Below are positions 1 through 9,323 of a stretch of 35,508 nt of DNA, one piece after another. The stretch is from Chara braunii (taxonomy: Eukaryota; Streptophyta; Charophyceae; Charales; Characeae), in assembly GCA_003427395.1 (NCBI GenBank), contig BFEA01000285.1:578120-613627 (forward strand), written 5' to 3'. The notes below the pieces were generated by a model. That model worked only from the letters and a program-made list of their open reading frames with translations, was not told where the DNA came from and ran no database searches. Each line of letters opens with the position of its first letter. Within the stretch, counting starts at the first letter, position 1. The position numbers and the translations under genes were made by a program.

Positions 1-1328
1 TGAGTAGGCTAGATCACCAAGATTGCATCAAAGATCATCCATGGAAGTGGCGGTGCACTACCTACTAGTGTGTGAGTGAAAAGCATGAGTTTGAGTAGGC
101 TAGATCACCAAGATTGCATCAAAGATCATCCATGGAAGTTGCGGTGCAATACCTACTAGTGTGTGAATGAAAAACAAGAGTTAGAGTAGCCCAAATCACA
201 ACTGGCCAACACGAGATCATCCATAGAAGAACCGGAGGACTACCTACTAGTGTGTGAATGGAAAACAAGAGTTTGAGTAGCCCAAATCACAAGTAACCAA
301 CATGAGATCATCCATAGATGAATCGAAGCGCTACCTAGTAGTGTGTGAATGAAAAACAAGAGTTAGCCCAAATTACAAGTAACCCACATGAGATCATCCA
401 TAGAAGAATCGGAGCACCACCTGCTAGTGTGTGAATGAAAAACAAGAGTTGCACTAGGGTATCTCACAAGATTTGAGCAAGAGATCATCCATGAAAAAAT
501 CGGAGGATATCCTACTAGCATGTGAGTAAAGAACAGAGTTTGAGTACCCCAAATCACAAGTAACCAACCTGAGATCATCCATAGAAGAATCGGAGCACTA
601 CCTATGACTGTGTGACTGAAAAACAAGAGTTTGAATACCCCGAATCACAAGTAACCAACATGAGATCATTCATAGAAGAATCGGAGCACTACCTACTAGT
701 GTGTGAATGAAAAACAAGAGTTTGAGTAGCCCAAATCACAAGTAACCAACTTGAGAAACAAGAGTTTGAGTAACCCAAATCACAAATAACCAACATGAGA
801 TCATCCATAGAGGAATCGGAGCACGACCTACTAGTGTGTGAATGAAAAACAAGAGTNGAGTTTGAGTAACCCAAATCACAAATAACCAACATGAGATCAT
901 CCATAGAGGAATCGGAGCACGACCTACTAGTGTGTGAATGAAAAACAAGAGTCGCATGAGCAAAAATTTCAAGTAATCAACATGAGATCATCCATAGAAG
1001 AATCGGAGCACGACCAACTAGTGTGTGAATGAAAAACAAGAGTTGCACTAGGCTATCTCACAAGATTTGAGCAAGAGATCATCCATGGAAAAATCGGAGG
1101 ATCTCCTATTAGCATGTGAGTAAAGAATAAGAGTTTGAGTAGCCCAAATCACAAGTAACCAACTTAAGATCATCCATAGAAGAATCGGAGCACTACCTAC
1201 TAGTGTGTGAATGAAAAACAAAGAGTTTGAATAACCCAAATCACAAGTAACCAACAAGAGATCATCCATAAGAGAATAGGAGCACTACCTACTAGAGTGT
1301 GAATGAAAAACATGAGTTTGAGTATCCC
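1..1328. repeat. 91-bp satellite array with higher-order structure (left copy)
   Basis: Tandem 91-bp monomers; for example 'tgagtaggct' recurs at 1 and 92. About two type-1 monomers (tgagtaggctagatcacc) are followed by type-2 monomers (gagtagcccaaatcacaag). Divergent type-3 monomers (gttgcactaggctatctcac) start at 448 and 1042. A truncated 43-bp monomer lies at about 719-761. The stretch 762-952 contains an artefactual duplication around the N at 857. The array abuts a GAA tract, as it does in the right copy. Confidence 0.9.
762..952. other. Gap-joining artefact: 95-bp exact duplication around a single N
   Basis: Bases 762-856 are identical to 858-952, with one N at 857 between them. Two contig ends that overlap by 95 bp appear to have been joined without merging. 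The true array is probably 96 bases shorter here. Confidence 0.8.
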
Positions 1329-1331
1329 AAT

Positions 1332-1532
1332 AAGAAGAAGAAGATGAAGAAGAAGAAGATGAAGAAGAAGAAGGAGAAGAAGAAGAAGGTGAAGAATAAA
1401 GAGATGAAGAGGAAGGATAAGAAAAAGAAGAATAAGGAGAAAAAGATGAAGGATAATAAAAAGAAGAATAAGGAGAAGAAGAGGAAGGATAAGAAAAAGA
1501 AGAAGAAGAAGAAGAAGAAGAAGAAGAAGAAG
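1332..1532. repeat. GAA/AAG-rich microsatellite (left LTR)
   Basis: About 200 bases built almost only from GAA, GATGAA, GGAGAA and AATAAG units, purine-rich on the plus strand. It sits exactly between the satellite array and the unique LTR body. The same position is GAA plus poly-A in the right LTR (30007-30253) and CTT in the inverted LTR (34906-35052), so it is a fixed part of the family's LTR. Apparent poly-Lys and poly-Phe reading frames across it are compositional. Confidence 0.95.
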
Positions 1533-2121
1533 CATCCTCTTCCTTCCACTCCCCTTGTTAATGCCTTGGAGATGGAGTCTCAATCTTGATGGGGCTTTCC
1601 TCCTCCTTGCACAACTCCTCCTTGGCTATGACTCCCTCCTTCTTCAAGCCTCTCTCCTTCCTTTCTCACTTCTTCTCAAGTTACCCCAAGCTCCAACCAC
1701 CATAGCTATGAAGTCCTCCCCTCTAGGAGGGCTAATGGGACTCCCTTTAGCCTCTCTTTCTTCCTCACACCCAGGGGGCTATGGCAGATTATTCCCCTAG
1801 TGCCACCCTCACTACCTCTAGCCTCAAGAGCTCCTCTCCCTAGCTCATGGCCTCCAGAAAGCTCCCAAACTGGCATGGGCTCTCCTTTCCTCTCTCCAAG
1901 TGAAAGAGTGCTCTCATGAGCTCACTTGGACAGCATGGGCACTCCTCATGCAATTTTCAAAGTGGCGGACTGAATTCCCATCTTATGTAGGTTGAAACCA
2001 GCAGTCCGGCCAGCCCATGAGCCTCCTCATGTGCCTTGAGGTAAGCCAAGGTAATCCCAAGGCAAAATTTCACTACTAGGCCTTTCTGGAGGTACCCGGA
2101 CCTCTTTTTGGCCAAGTACAT

Positions 2122-2154
2122 GCAGTCCGAGAGGTTGGTACCAACTCGGATTGT
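2122..2154. repeat. Dyad hairpin gcagtccgag / ctcggattg
   Basis: Arms cagtccgag (2123-2131) and ctcggattg (2145-2153) surround the perfect palindrome gttggtaccaac. The same structure lies at 30845-30877 in the right LTR. The inverted LTR has a 13-nt-arm version at 34237-34269. Confidence 0.7.
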
Positions 2155-2697
2155 CTCTTGGCCTACTTCGGCCTCCTTTTCACCTCTCAAATGTTACCCC
2201 ATTGGATCCTAATGCCCAAGGGGCAATTTTACATTAGAGAAAAAGGCAGAGTGGGTCTTTTTTCTCGGTTTTTTCAGTTTGTAATCCTTTTGGTAGACCG
2301 AGATGTTTTTCTATGCAGCGACACATTTTCAGCCTTGGATCTGGCTGAGATCCAAGCCCAACAATATTCCTTGCCTCCCCCAAGTAGCCCTTGCTTCAAT
2401 TTTGAGCCCCTAAGTCCACTTTTTCAATTTTTTTTGCATCTGGCTCTCTTTTGGGGCCAAATGCACAGTTTCGTTTTTTTTCCTCTTTTGTTTCTTTCCA
2501 TTTTGGGCTGCCACCTCATTCCGGAGCTAGCCGTTTTGGGCTGGCCCACAAAAAATTGCTAGTTCCTCTTCACCATGAGATCTGATCTCAGATCCATGGT
2601 CCAAAAGTAAACCGGTCATTTTTCTTTTACATTTTGTCTCATTTTCTTCCTTTTAATTCATATTTTATTAAAATATGGCCCCAAGGGCCGTATCTCT

Positions 2698-2711
2698 GCA
2701 ATCCGGATTGC
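2698..2711. repeat. Perfect palindrome gcaatccggattgc
   Basis: Fourteen-base perfect palindrome using the same half-site (ccggattgc, related to cagtccg). Near-copies occur at 31411-31424 and, as gcagtccggattgc, at 33678-33691 in the inverted LTR. Confidence 0.7.
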
Positions 2712-3113
2712 CCTCCCTCATTCTAGGAGGGATGAGGTCACAGTTGGGACCTGGGAGTCCCTACTGTGCAGGTCCCAATAGGCCGGTATACTTTGTTCCA
2801 CTCTTTTCTCCCTTTTTTGTCTCATTCTCCCTCATTTTTTTCTCATTTTTCTTTCTTTTTATTTTATTTCAGTTGTGACAAGTGTCAAACTGTTGTGCAC
2901 CCTCACTCTAGGACTTAGGGCTTTATTCAAGGTCAGATTCATGACTGTTACTTGACCTTTATATCTCGGATCCCAACAATGTCACCCCCATGCTCCTAGA
3001 GGGCTCCGTTTTACTTCCGTTTGTCCAATTTTGAGCCCCATTTGCTCCGATTTTCTAAAGACAGCCTTTTTCTCATGTTGTGCCTCTTGAGGCTTTATTT
3101 TATCATGCCTAGC

Positions 3114-3135
3114 TAGTCCGAGATATCTCGGACTA
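3114..3135. repeat. 22-bp perfect palindrome of the agtccgag family
   Basis: tagtccgagat is followed at once by its exact reverse complement. The right LTR keeps a 20-bp perfect version at 31808-31827. Conservation of both arms between diverged LTR copies suggests more than chance. Confidence 0.8.
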
Positions 3136-3200
3136 CTAGGAAGCTCTCCCAACACCATTATTTTGCTTTTTTTTCTCCCCATGACTCTCCCACTTGCCCC

Positions 3201-3220
3201 CACTAGTGCTTGCACTAGTG
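3201..3220. repeat. Hairpin cactagtgc / gcactagtg with 2-nt loop
   Basis: Nine-base arms with loop tt. Copies lie at 4649-4668 (second internal copy) and 31894-31913 (right LTR), each followed by ggtgctaatat and then a tract containing cttgatctcgacg or its hairpin form. Confidence 0.8.
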
Positions 3221-3804
3221 GTGCTAATATTTTTCACCGTCTGGATCCTTGATCTCGACGATGGCGTTTGCTTATACAAATATTTTTTGTGCTTGTTTAT
3301 GGTTCCCTTGGGATATCCCACGTCCCCGCCACTTTCCTCCATACTAATTTCATTTTCTTGTCCCGCCGGCGGTCCCGCAGGCGCGTGTCCCATTTTTCGA
3401 TTTTTATTATTTGGACCCACTTGGTCCCTGACAACATTCCGGACGGTGTCTCATTTTTATTTTTGGGTCTCCCTTGCCCTTGGTGGTCCTATCATCTCTA
3501 CATATGTGCCGATTTTTCTAGGCCGTGAGATCTCATCTCACGGTTGCCGTTTACCATCTCCATTTGCCTCATGCCGAAAGTGCTCTTTTCCAGCATTCCG
3601 GGCTTGCGGTGGCTCATTTTCCCTTAGCCTAGGCACCCCCATGCACTCCATAATTTCTCGGATTGCATTCATGGCCATCTTTCTAGTCCCACAGCCCCAC
3701 AACGTTCCCCATGCTAAAAGAGAATGAATCGTTAAATTTCTAAGCGCATCCAGGCTCAATATTTGCTCCAGATGCAGCTAGAACATGTGTTTTCCCTCCC
3801 CCAT

Positions 3805-3828
3805 GCAGTCCGTTGCAACTCGGACTGC
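3805..3828. repeat. Dyad gcagtccg / cggactgc around gttgcaac
   Basis: Eight-base arms flank the palindrome gttgcaac. It is preceded by ccat, as are several other members of this dyad family. Confidence 0.7.
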
Positions 3829-4200
3829 TATAGGGGTCAATTTCCTAGCCCCAATGCCCCACAACTAGCCCTTACTCAAAAGAAAAAGAAACAGCCAATT
3901 CCGAAGTGCATCCAGACTTGATTTTGGCTCCGGATGCACCTAAAACATGCGTTTCTCCTCATGCATGTAATCCGTTTTATTCCGGTTGCATGGGGCTTTG
4001 ATTTTCTTTGATTTTCTCTGCAAAAATTAAAGAGAATTGTAGTCCTTTGTAACCGCCATATTCCAGAATGAATCTAGTCACGGATGAATCTCCCCAAGTG
4101 ATCGTTTTTTACCGTTAAGGCCTTTTTCTCTTTTTTTTTCTTTTCTCTTTTCTTTTATTTTATTTTTCCTCCTTTCTTGGACAGTAGCTACTGACGGTCA

Positions 4201-4250
4201 ACTTGTGGCAGTCCCTACTTGTGGCAGTCCCTACTTGTGGCAGTCCCTAC
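4201..4250. repeat. Three 16-bp tandem repeats
   Basis: The unit acttgtggcagtccct is repeated three times without change at 4201, 4217 and 4233. It carries the cagtcc core seen in the hairpin family. Confidence 0.85.
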
Positions 4251-4410
4251 TGACGGCCAACTCACTCACTCCCTCTCATTTTTTTTGTTTTATTCTCTCA
4301 CGTTTCCTTTTCTTTTCTCTTTTTTTTTCTACCATGCAAAGTGTCAAGTGGCCATTAAGACCCTTTTCTAGCCCCTTCCTCTTAGTTTTGGCCCTTCCTA
4401 TGCGCAAGGT

Positions 4411-4434
4411 GCAGTCCGTTATATCTCGGACTGC
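4411..4434. repeat. Dyad gcagtccg / cggactgc around ttatatct
   Basis: Arms 4411-4418 and 4427-4434. It is the counterpart, in the second internal LTR copy, of the half-site near 2965. A related dyad, aatccga / tcggatt, follows at 4563-4582. Confidence 0.7.
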
Positions 4435-4647
4435 AAATAATGACATTCTCATGCCCATGGGAGCTTTCTCTCACTCCTATCTTTCTCCCATAATGACCCC
4501 TCCTACTCCGGGCCTATTTTTCACACGGGGTCTCATTTAACTCCATTTTCTTGAGGGAGGCTAATCCGAGATTTTTCGGATTGCTCCCATGCCTCCCACT
4601 TCAATTTTCTTTACTTTTTCTTTTCCTTATGGCCTTCTCGTTTGCTA

Positions 4648-4707
4648 CCACTAGTGCTTGCACTAGTGGTGCTAATATTCTTGGTCGTCAAGATGTCGAT
4701 CTTGACG
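4648..4707. repeat. Two consecutive hairpins
   Basis: First hairpin: ccactagtgc / gcactagtgg (4648-4669). Second: cgtcaagat (4686-4694) and atcttgacg (4699-4707) with loop gtcg. The first copy at 3201-3260 keeps hairpin one, but hairpin two is degraded there. Confidence 0.75.
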
Positions 4708-4771
4708 GTGCACCTTGCCCTTATTATTTCCCTCATGCGGTGCCACCGTTTCTTCTTGGGACTTTCACATG

Positions 4772-5236
4772 TCCCCGCCACTTGTCTCGTCGGTGGTCCC
4801 CGGTACTTAGTCCCGCCGGTGGTCCCCGACACTTAGTCCCGCCGCTGGTCCCCGACACTTAATCCCACCGGTGGTCCCCGACACTTAGTCCCACCGGTGG
4901 TCCACGACACTTAGTCCCGTCGGTGGTCCCTGACACTTAGTCCCGCCGGTGGTCCCTGGCACTTAGTCCCACCGATGGTCCCCGACACTTAGTCCTGCCG
5001 GTGGTCCCCGACACTTAGTCCCGCCGGTGGTCCCTGACACTTAGTCCCGCCGGTGGTCCCCGACAGTTCCGCCGGTGGTCCTCGACACTTAGTCCCGTTG
5101 GTGGTCCCCGACACTTAGTTCCACCGGTGGTCCCCGACACTTAGTCCCGCCGGTGGTCCCCGGCACTTAGTCCCACCGGTGGTCCTCGACACAGTCCCGC
5201 CGGTGGTCCTCGACAGTCCCGCCGGCGGTCCCCGGC
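4772..5236. repeat. 26-bp GC-rich minisatellite (about 18 copies)
   Basis: Plus-strand unit is close to cacttagtcccgccggtgg followed by tccccga, period 26 (for example gtggtcc at 4871 and 4897). Shortened units occur near 5065 and 5190-5215. Read on the minus strand each unit begins TGTCGGGGACC, very like the LTR terminus TGTCGGGACT. A degenerate version occurs in the inverted LTR at 32620-32780. Confidence 0.9.
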
Positions 5237-5800
5237 ATATTTCGCCCCGGATGCCATTATTTTTACTTAGTCTCATGTGGCCCCGGGTACCCTTCCCCAA
5301 GTTGTCCTACGTCCCTTGGGCTTTTTACCGCCCCATGGTGACCCCTCTCCCTTGTCTTTTATTGCGCCTTGTGCGCGCTGATTTCTTTGGTCGTGGGCCT
5401 CCGCTCCGAGGCTCCCGTAGGTGACCCCCACGTTGGCCCCTCATTCTTTAGCTTCCCACGACCCCGGGGTCATGCATTTCTCAACTTCCTCATTCTTTTA
5501 TCGATGTTGTGCTGCATTTGCTGGTTCAAGGGCCCTTTGGCCTTAGTCTTATTGCATTACAACGACCCTCCCGGCCTCATGCTACGTCCTATATGCCCTT
5601 GCTCCTGCACTTATTCTCGTGTCGTTGCTGGTTTTCTCCTCTTGTGGTTTTCACCCTAGGACATCATTCCCTCCTGTGGCCTAATCCTTTGTCTTTTCTC
5701 TCTCATGTCTCCTCACTTCAGATTTCTCTGTTGTTCACAGTTCGTTCATATTCATTCTCTCGAGTGATGGGAAGTTATTTGGGACCCACCAGTCCCGACA

Positions 5801-5815
5801 CATTCCCCCCACTCA
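5801..5815 (-). other. Polypurine tract next to the 3' LTR
   Basis: On the minus strand the sequence tgagtggggggaatg runs directly into the LTR start tgtcggg. This is the standard position of the plus-strand primer of LTR retrotransposons. A near-copy lies at 7155-7169. Confidence 0.65.
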
Positions 5816-6045
5816 TTCGGGATGTCCTCATCGTGCATCAATCTCTTGTCAGCGGGTTTTGGAGGGATAGACGGGGGAGGAAGATGAGATGTTATGGGTA
5901 GTTAGTTTGCCAGGGTCCGTTTTGTCTTTTCTTGTTCCTTTCTCGGATTCTTCTACGCTTAAACCCTTGGAACGGGGGGAGGTGCATATGATTCAGGCTT
6001 TCTTTAGACTTCTCATGTCTCATTTATTACTTTTAGAACATGAAA
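5816..6045. other. Internal region beside the 3' LTR, no gene seen
   Basis: The block gatgtcctcatcg just right of the tract (about 5821-5833) is shared with 7176-7188 beside the second tract. The rest shows no coding potential that I can support. Confidence 0.4.
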
Positions 6046-6310
6046 CCCCTTTCGTCTAATTCATCACTCGTAGTACATCAAACCCTTCTTTCGTCTCGTT
6101 CATCACCCTCAGAGCATCAATCCTCTTTTCATCTCGTTCATCACCCTCAGAGCATCAATCCTCCTTTCGTCTCGTTCATGACCCTCATAGCATCAATCCT
6201 CATTTCGTCTCATTCATCACCCTCAGAGCATCAATCCTCCTTTCGTCTCGTTCATCACCCTCAGAGCATCAACCCTCCTTCCGTCTCGTTCATTACCCGA
6301 AGCACATCAA
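6046..6310. repeat. 38-bp tandem repeats (about 7 copies)
   Basis: The unit around tctcgttcatcaccctcag starts at 6132, 6170, 6208 and 6246, a fixed 38-base period. The plus-strand peptide repeat (Ser/His-rich) is a by-product, since 38 is not a multiple of three. Confidence 0.9.
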
Positions 6311-6644
6311 GTCTCCCTTCAACTTCCCTTTTCTTGCTGCCCCTGCATCTCCCCAAGCCTCACCATCCCAAGCGCCCTTTTATTGTTCCTCCATCCACCT
6401 CGTGCCAGCCATGTCCCTTTTTCGGCCCTGGTTGCCCTCAACGCTTCTTTTACTTGGCTTTTCGTCCCGTGCGATCCACGTCTCCCGTCATTCTTTCCTC
6501 AATCTCACGCTTTGTCAATATTCACATGTATCTTTCTCATGCCATTTTGCCCAGTTTTCTCTAGCCCTGCCAATTCCGCATGCATGTCACCCCCATTCGA
6601 CATTTTTTATACCCAAGCTCAAACATCTGCGTTGCTTAGTCCAT

Positions 6645-7110
6645 TTCATACGCATCTTTCTTCTGGTATCTTGCCAGGCCTTTCTCAAACTTATGCAAAG
6701 TCCATTACATATATATCTCTTTTCTGGGCGTCTTGCCAGACCTTTCCTTAAGTCTACACAAAACCAATTACGCATGCCTTTCTCTTCTGAATGTCTTGCC
6801 AAACCTTCTCTCAAGCCCATGCCAAGTCAATTACTCATCCATTTCTCTTGTGGACATCTTACCAGACCTTTTCTCAAGCCCATGCAAAGCCAATTACTCC
6901 TCTATTCCTTTCTTCTGGACATCTTGCCAGACCTTTTCTCAAGCTTGCGCAAAGTCAATTACTCATCCATTTCTTTCTTCTGGACATCTTGCCAGACCTT
7001 TTATCGAGCCTGCGCAAAGTCAATTACACATCCATTTCTTTCATCTGGACATCTTGCCAGGCTTTTTCTCGAGTCTGCGCAAAGTCAATTACACAATTTC
7101 TTAAGCTCAT
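6645..7110. repeat. 65-bp tandem repeats (about 7 copies)
   Basis: The core tggacatcttgccagacc recurs at 6851, 6916, 6981 and 7046 (period 65), with shorter 61-63-base units upstream (6664, 6725, 6788). Three plus-strand frames show the same peptide in rotation because 65 is not a multiple of three, so this is a noncoding repeat. Confidence 0.9.
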
Positions 7111-7154
7111 GGTAACCTTCTTTTTTGCACGCTTTTTCATTGGTAGATGACACA

Positions 7155-7169
7155 CCTTCCCCCCACTCA
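7155..7169 (-). other. Second polypurine-tract-like motif
   Basis: Minus strand tgagtggggggaagg is followed by tgtgtcatct. About 35 bases around it match the tract at 5801-5840, including gatgaggacatc upstream. It is either a duplicated tract or the true end of the internal region of a nested or recombined element. Confidence 0.45.
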
Positions 7170-7291
7170 AAATGCGATGTCCTCATCGCACGACTAGTTT
7201 TGACTTGGAGGTACGCAGACCTTGGCCCACCAACCGAGTAGACGGATGCCGACCCATCAACCCCAAAAAGGAAGGGTGATCAGTCCGGCCC

Positions 7292-8057
7292 CTACTGATA
7301 ACTCACCTCATCCCCTACTCCGTCCGACTTTTTGCCGCTTACGAGACGGGCGTCATCAATGAGGTACCTCCTCACATCTGGCAGATAGGTCCAGTCCAAA
7401 ACCTCCCAGGACCCCGTCCTGTCGTGAGGGTTTTCTCGTGAATCGTTCTTGCCGAGTGGTGTTTTCTTGGATCCGGCCTCTTTCTTTCAAGAGAGTTGGG
7501 ACTCTCAATCAGTTTGCGAGTGCAGTTACGAAGACCTCGCGGTTAGTTCCGGAACGGTTGTAATGATCCGGTAGGGCAGTGTCACTCGCCGCGTGGTGGT
7601 TGCGGCTTCCACCCGGAACCACGCCCGATTCCTCCCTCTGGACAGTGCTGCTCAACTTAATGCGAGCAGTCGTGGTCCATTCCAAAAGGTCGTGCTGCCC
7701 CTCTACGTCGTGGCGTGTGGTTGGGGAGAAAAAAAATGAGACTTAGGAAAAATAATGACTCTCTCGCCCATTTGGCTCCACGCCCTTGACGTTTAGGTTC
7801 TCAACATGAGGCGCAGTTTAAACTCCCTGACTAGAGCTCGTTGTCGGAGTTAGTTCCGGACGGCCCGCATCAATCAAAGAGAAAGATGCATTGGTCCTTT
7901 AACCCTTATTCTCCCTCATGAGGAATAGGTCGTGCTGAGACTTTTCCCTTGACGGGTAGAGGTCCTGGGGTTGCGATGCATGCATCGCTTTCCCCCTCAT
8001 GTCGAGACCTGAGACTAGAAAAAAAGGAAAGCTCAATCTCTTGCTATTTCTATGGTC
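7292..8057 (-). pseudogene. Broken ORF of unknown function, 3' part of the internal region
   Basis: One minus-strand frame runs from about 8057 to 7509 interrupted only by TAA at 7899, 7818 and 7743 and TGA at 7509. It continues after TGA at 7509 and overlaps a second frame (about 7489-7292). The translation looks like protein, not random sequence: RHDVEGQHDLLEWTTTARIK near 7720, LPDHYNRSGTNREVFVTALA near 7560, and GSWEVLDWTYLPDVRRYLID near 7400. I recognise no family. It ends about 125 bases before the purine tract at 7155, so it may be the C-terminal part of a second extra ORF after integrase. The 40-bp repeats and the MITE lie between it and the intact 319-aa ORF. Two QHDL blocks about 60 codons apart hint at an internal repeat. 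Confidence 0.4.
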
Positions 8058-8544
8058 GGCCCGTCAACCTTACATCAAATTGTCTAGGGTCCCCTGACTA
8101 TGCAATGCAATATCCAATTCTCAAATACTCAATCCAATGCTATTTCCAAAGCTGATTCTCATGGCTGGTCCGACATCCTCTCATCAACAAGGCCACCCCT
8201 TGTGGCCGCTCTGGCATTCGCTTTCTCAATAGCCATCTTTTCAAGGGCCGACCCGTCGGCCCACCTTCAGTTTTCAGCTTTCTCATTCTTCAATATCCAA
8301 TCCTTATGACCGTCCCAATGCTCCATGCCCTTCTTGTCTTTAAGGCTCAACCTTTTTTATCCTGCCCTTCTCTTCTCAACGCACTAACCTCTTTTATCCA
8401 TCCTCATGGCTATTTCAATGACCGACCCATGACCTTTTCCATCTCTCATTGCTCATTCCAACTCATTCTCAATCAACCTTTCTCAATCAATTATGACGGG
8501 GACCCGAGTGCCTATTTCAAAAGAAATGACCCTTGTCAGGGGCC
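8058..8544. other. No gene seen
   Basis: Pyrimidine-rich plus strand with several imperfect 'catggc..ggtccga' and 'tcaatatcc' repeats. No frame on either strand persuades me. Confidence 0.3.
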
Positions 8545-8748
8545 ATTTTCGAACAACCTGGTTAGGGTCTTTCTTTTCCATTCTCAAATCGAACAGCTTG
8601 GTTAGAGTCATTCTTTTCTATTCTCAAGTCGAACAGCCTGGTTACGGCCATTCATTTTCATTCTCAAGTCGAACAGCCTGGTTAGGGTCATTCCTTTCCA
8701 TTCTCAAGTCGAACAACCTGGTTAGGGTCATTCCTTTCCATTCTCAAT
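8545..8748. repeat. 40-bp tandem repeats (about 5 copies)
   Basis: The unit ttctcaagtcgaacagcctg followed by gttagggtcattcctttcca starts at 8581, 8621, 8661 and 8701, exactly 40 bases apart. A diverged unit lies upstream and the array stops at about 8748. Confidence 0.9.
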
Positions 8749-9315
8749 GTTAGCGCCCGAGAGGGTGGGCCTCAAGGACACGGATCCCACTTTTGTCTCA
8801 GAGGTTAGAAGGTGACCATTTCTTTTTTTCAGTTTTATGCGTGCGGTTTCCTTTCATTCATTCCTCAAAGCAATGTATTGTCCATGCATACATCCAACTT
8901 AGCGTCTAGTACTCGAGTTGGGACTCGCGATCCCATGCAGCACTAGCTCACCCGGTCGTTCAAGCATAGCAAAAGACAGAGGCGCCCCCTCTTATTTTCA
9001 CTCGTTCCGATGACCCAGATCTCGACTATTCTCAGACTCATCCATGACTCAGTTGGATTAGGCTCCAAGGGAAGGAGTGTTCTTCACGCCCCTTAACCCA
9101 TAGGTTCCCTAACCTCTCTTGTACTCGACCAACATCCAATGCCTTGCTTGCTCGTCAATCTGTACTCAAATTTTCTTTTTTCAGAAGCACAATCCTTATT
9201 TCATCCAAAATTCACAATACACCCTTCCCAATTGGTCTCATCCCATGCCCCATGTCATTGTCTTGTGCACCCACTTTCGAAGGTAGTTCATCCAAAAAGT
9301 AGCCTAAAAAACTAT
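8749..9315. other. No gene seen
   Basis: Mixed composition between the 40-bp repeats and the MITE. No motif, tRNA or reading frame that I can support. Confidence 0.3.
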
Positions 9316-9323
9316 CTTCTAAC

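Larger units (their letters stand above)
1533..4770 (-). other. Unique body of the left LTR, no gene seen
   Basis: Pyrimidine-rich on the plus strand (runs of tttctttt, cctccttcc). Reading frames here are short, overlapping and not shared between LTR copies, so I call no gene. The segment around 2640-3260 is partly repeated at about 4100-4710: both carry a T-rich run, an 'aagtgtcaa' block, a 'tatctcgga' half-site and the cactagtgc hairpin in that order. This is an internal duplication of the LTR. 1533-3425 matches 30254-32122 directly and 33290-34900 in reverse orientation. Confidence 0.6.
1..5800 (-). mobile_element. 3' LTR (left copy), partial
   Basis: In plus-strand order it contains the 91-bp satellite, a GAA tract, a 1533-4770 body rich in dyad hairpins, a 26-bp minisatellite, and a terminus ending agtcccgaca at 5791-5800. 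On the minus strand the LTR therefore starts TGTCGGGACT directly after a purine tract. Its first 3.4 kb match 28.0-32.12 kb in the same orientation and block order. Over the first 340 bases after the GAA tract I estimate about 92% identity by eye. The other end lies left of the window. No coding gene is supported inside it. Confidence 0.65.

Noticed and set aside
1-1328. Regular repeats could be mistaken for a CRISPR array
   Set aside because: The repeats are contiguous 91-bp monomers with no unique spacers, and the context is eukaryotic.
1299-1589. Lys-rich and Phe/Leu-rich frames over the GAA tracts (also 29963-30283 and 34862-35103)
   Set aside because: They are a direct result of triplet microsatellites and a poly-A run; they differ between LTR copies.
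3194-3727. 177-codon plus-strand frame in the left LTR
   Set aside because: It contains the palindromes and is not kept open in the right LTR copy.
5965-5990. Plus-strand purine tract (aacggggggagg) that could prime a plus-oriented element
   Set aside because: It is followed by no LTR-like terminus and there is no plus-strand coding sequence nearby.
6402-7150. Long plus-strand frames (up to 237 codons) with repeated peptide
   Set aside because: Three overlapping frames show the same peptide because a 65-bp repeat rotates through the frames; no start context or relatives.
8755-8790. tgttagcgcccgag considered as an LTR start or primer site
   Set aside because: No second copy in the window and no adjoining purine tract or tRNA match.
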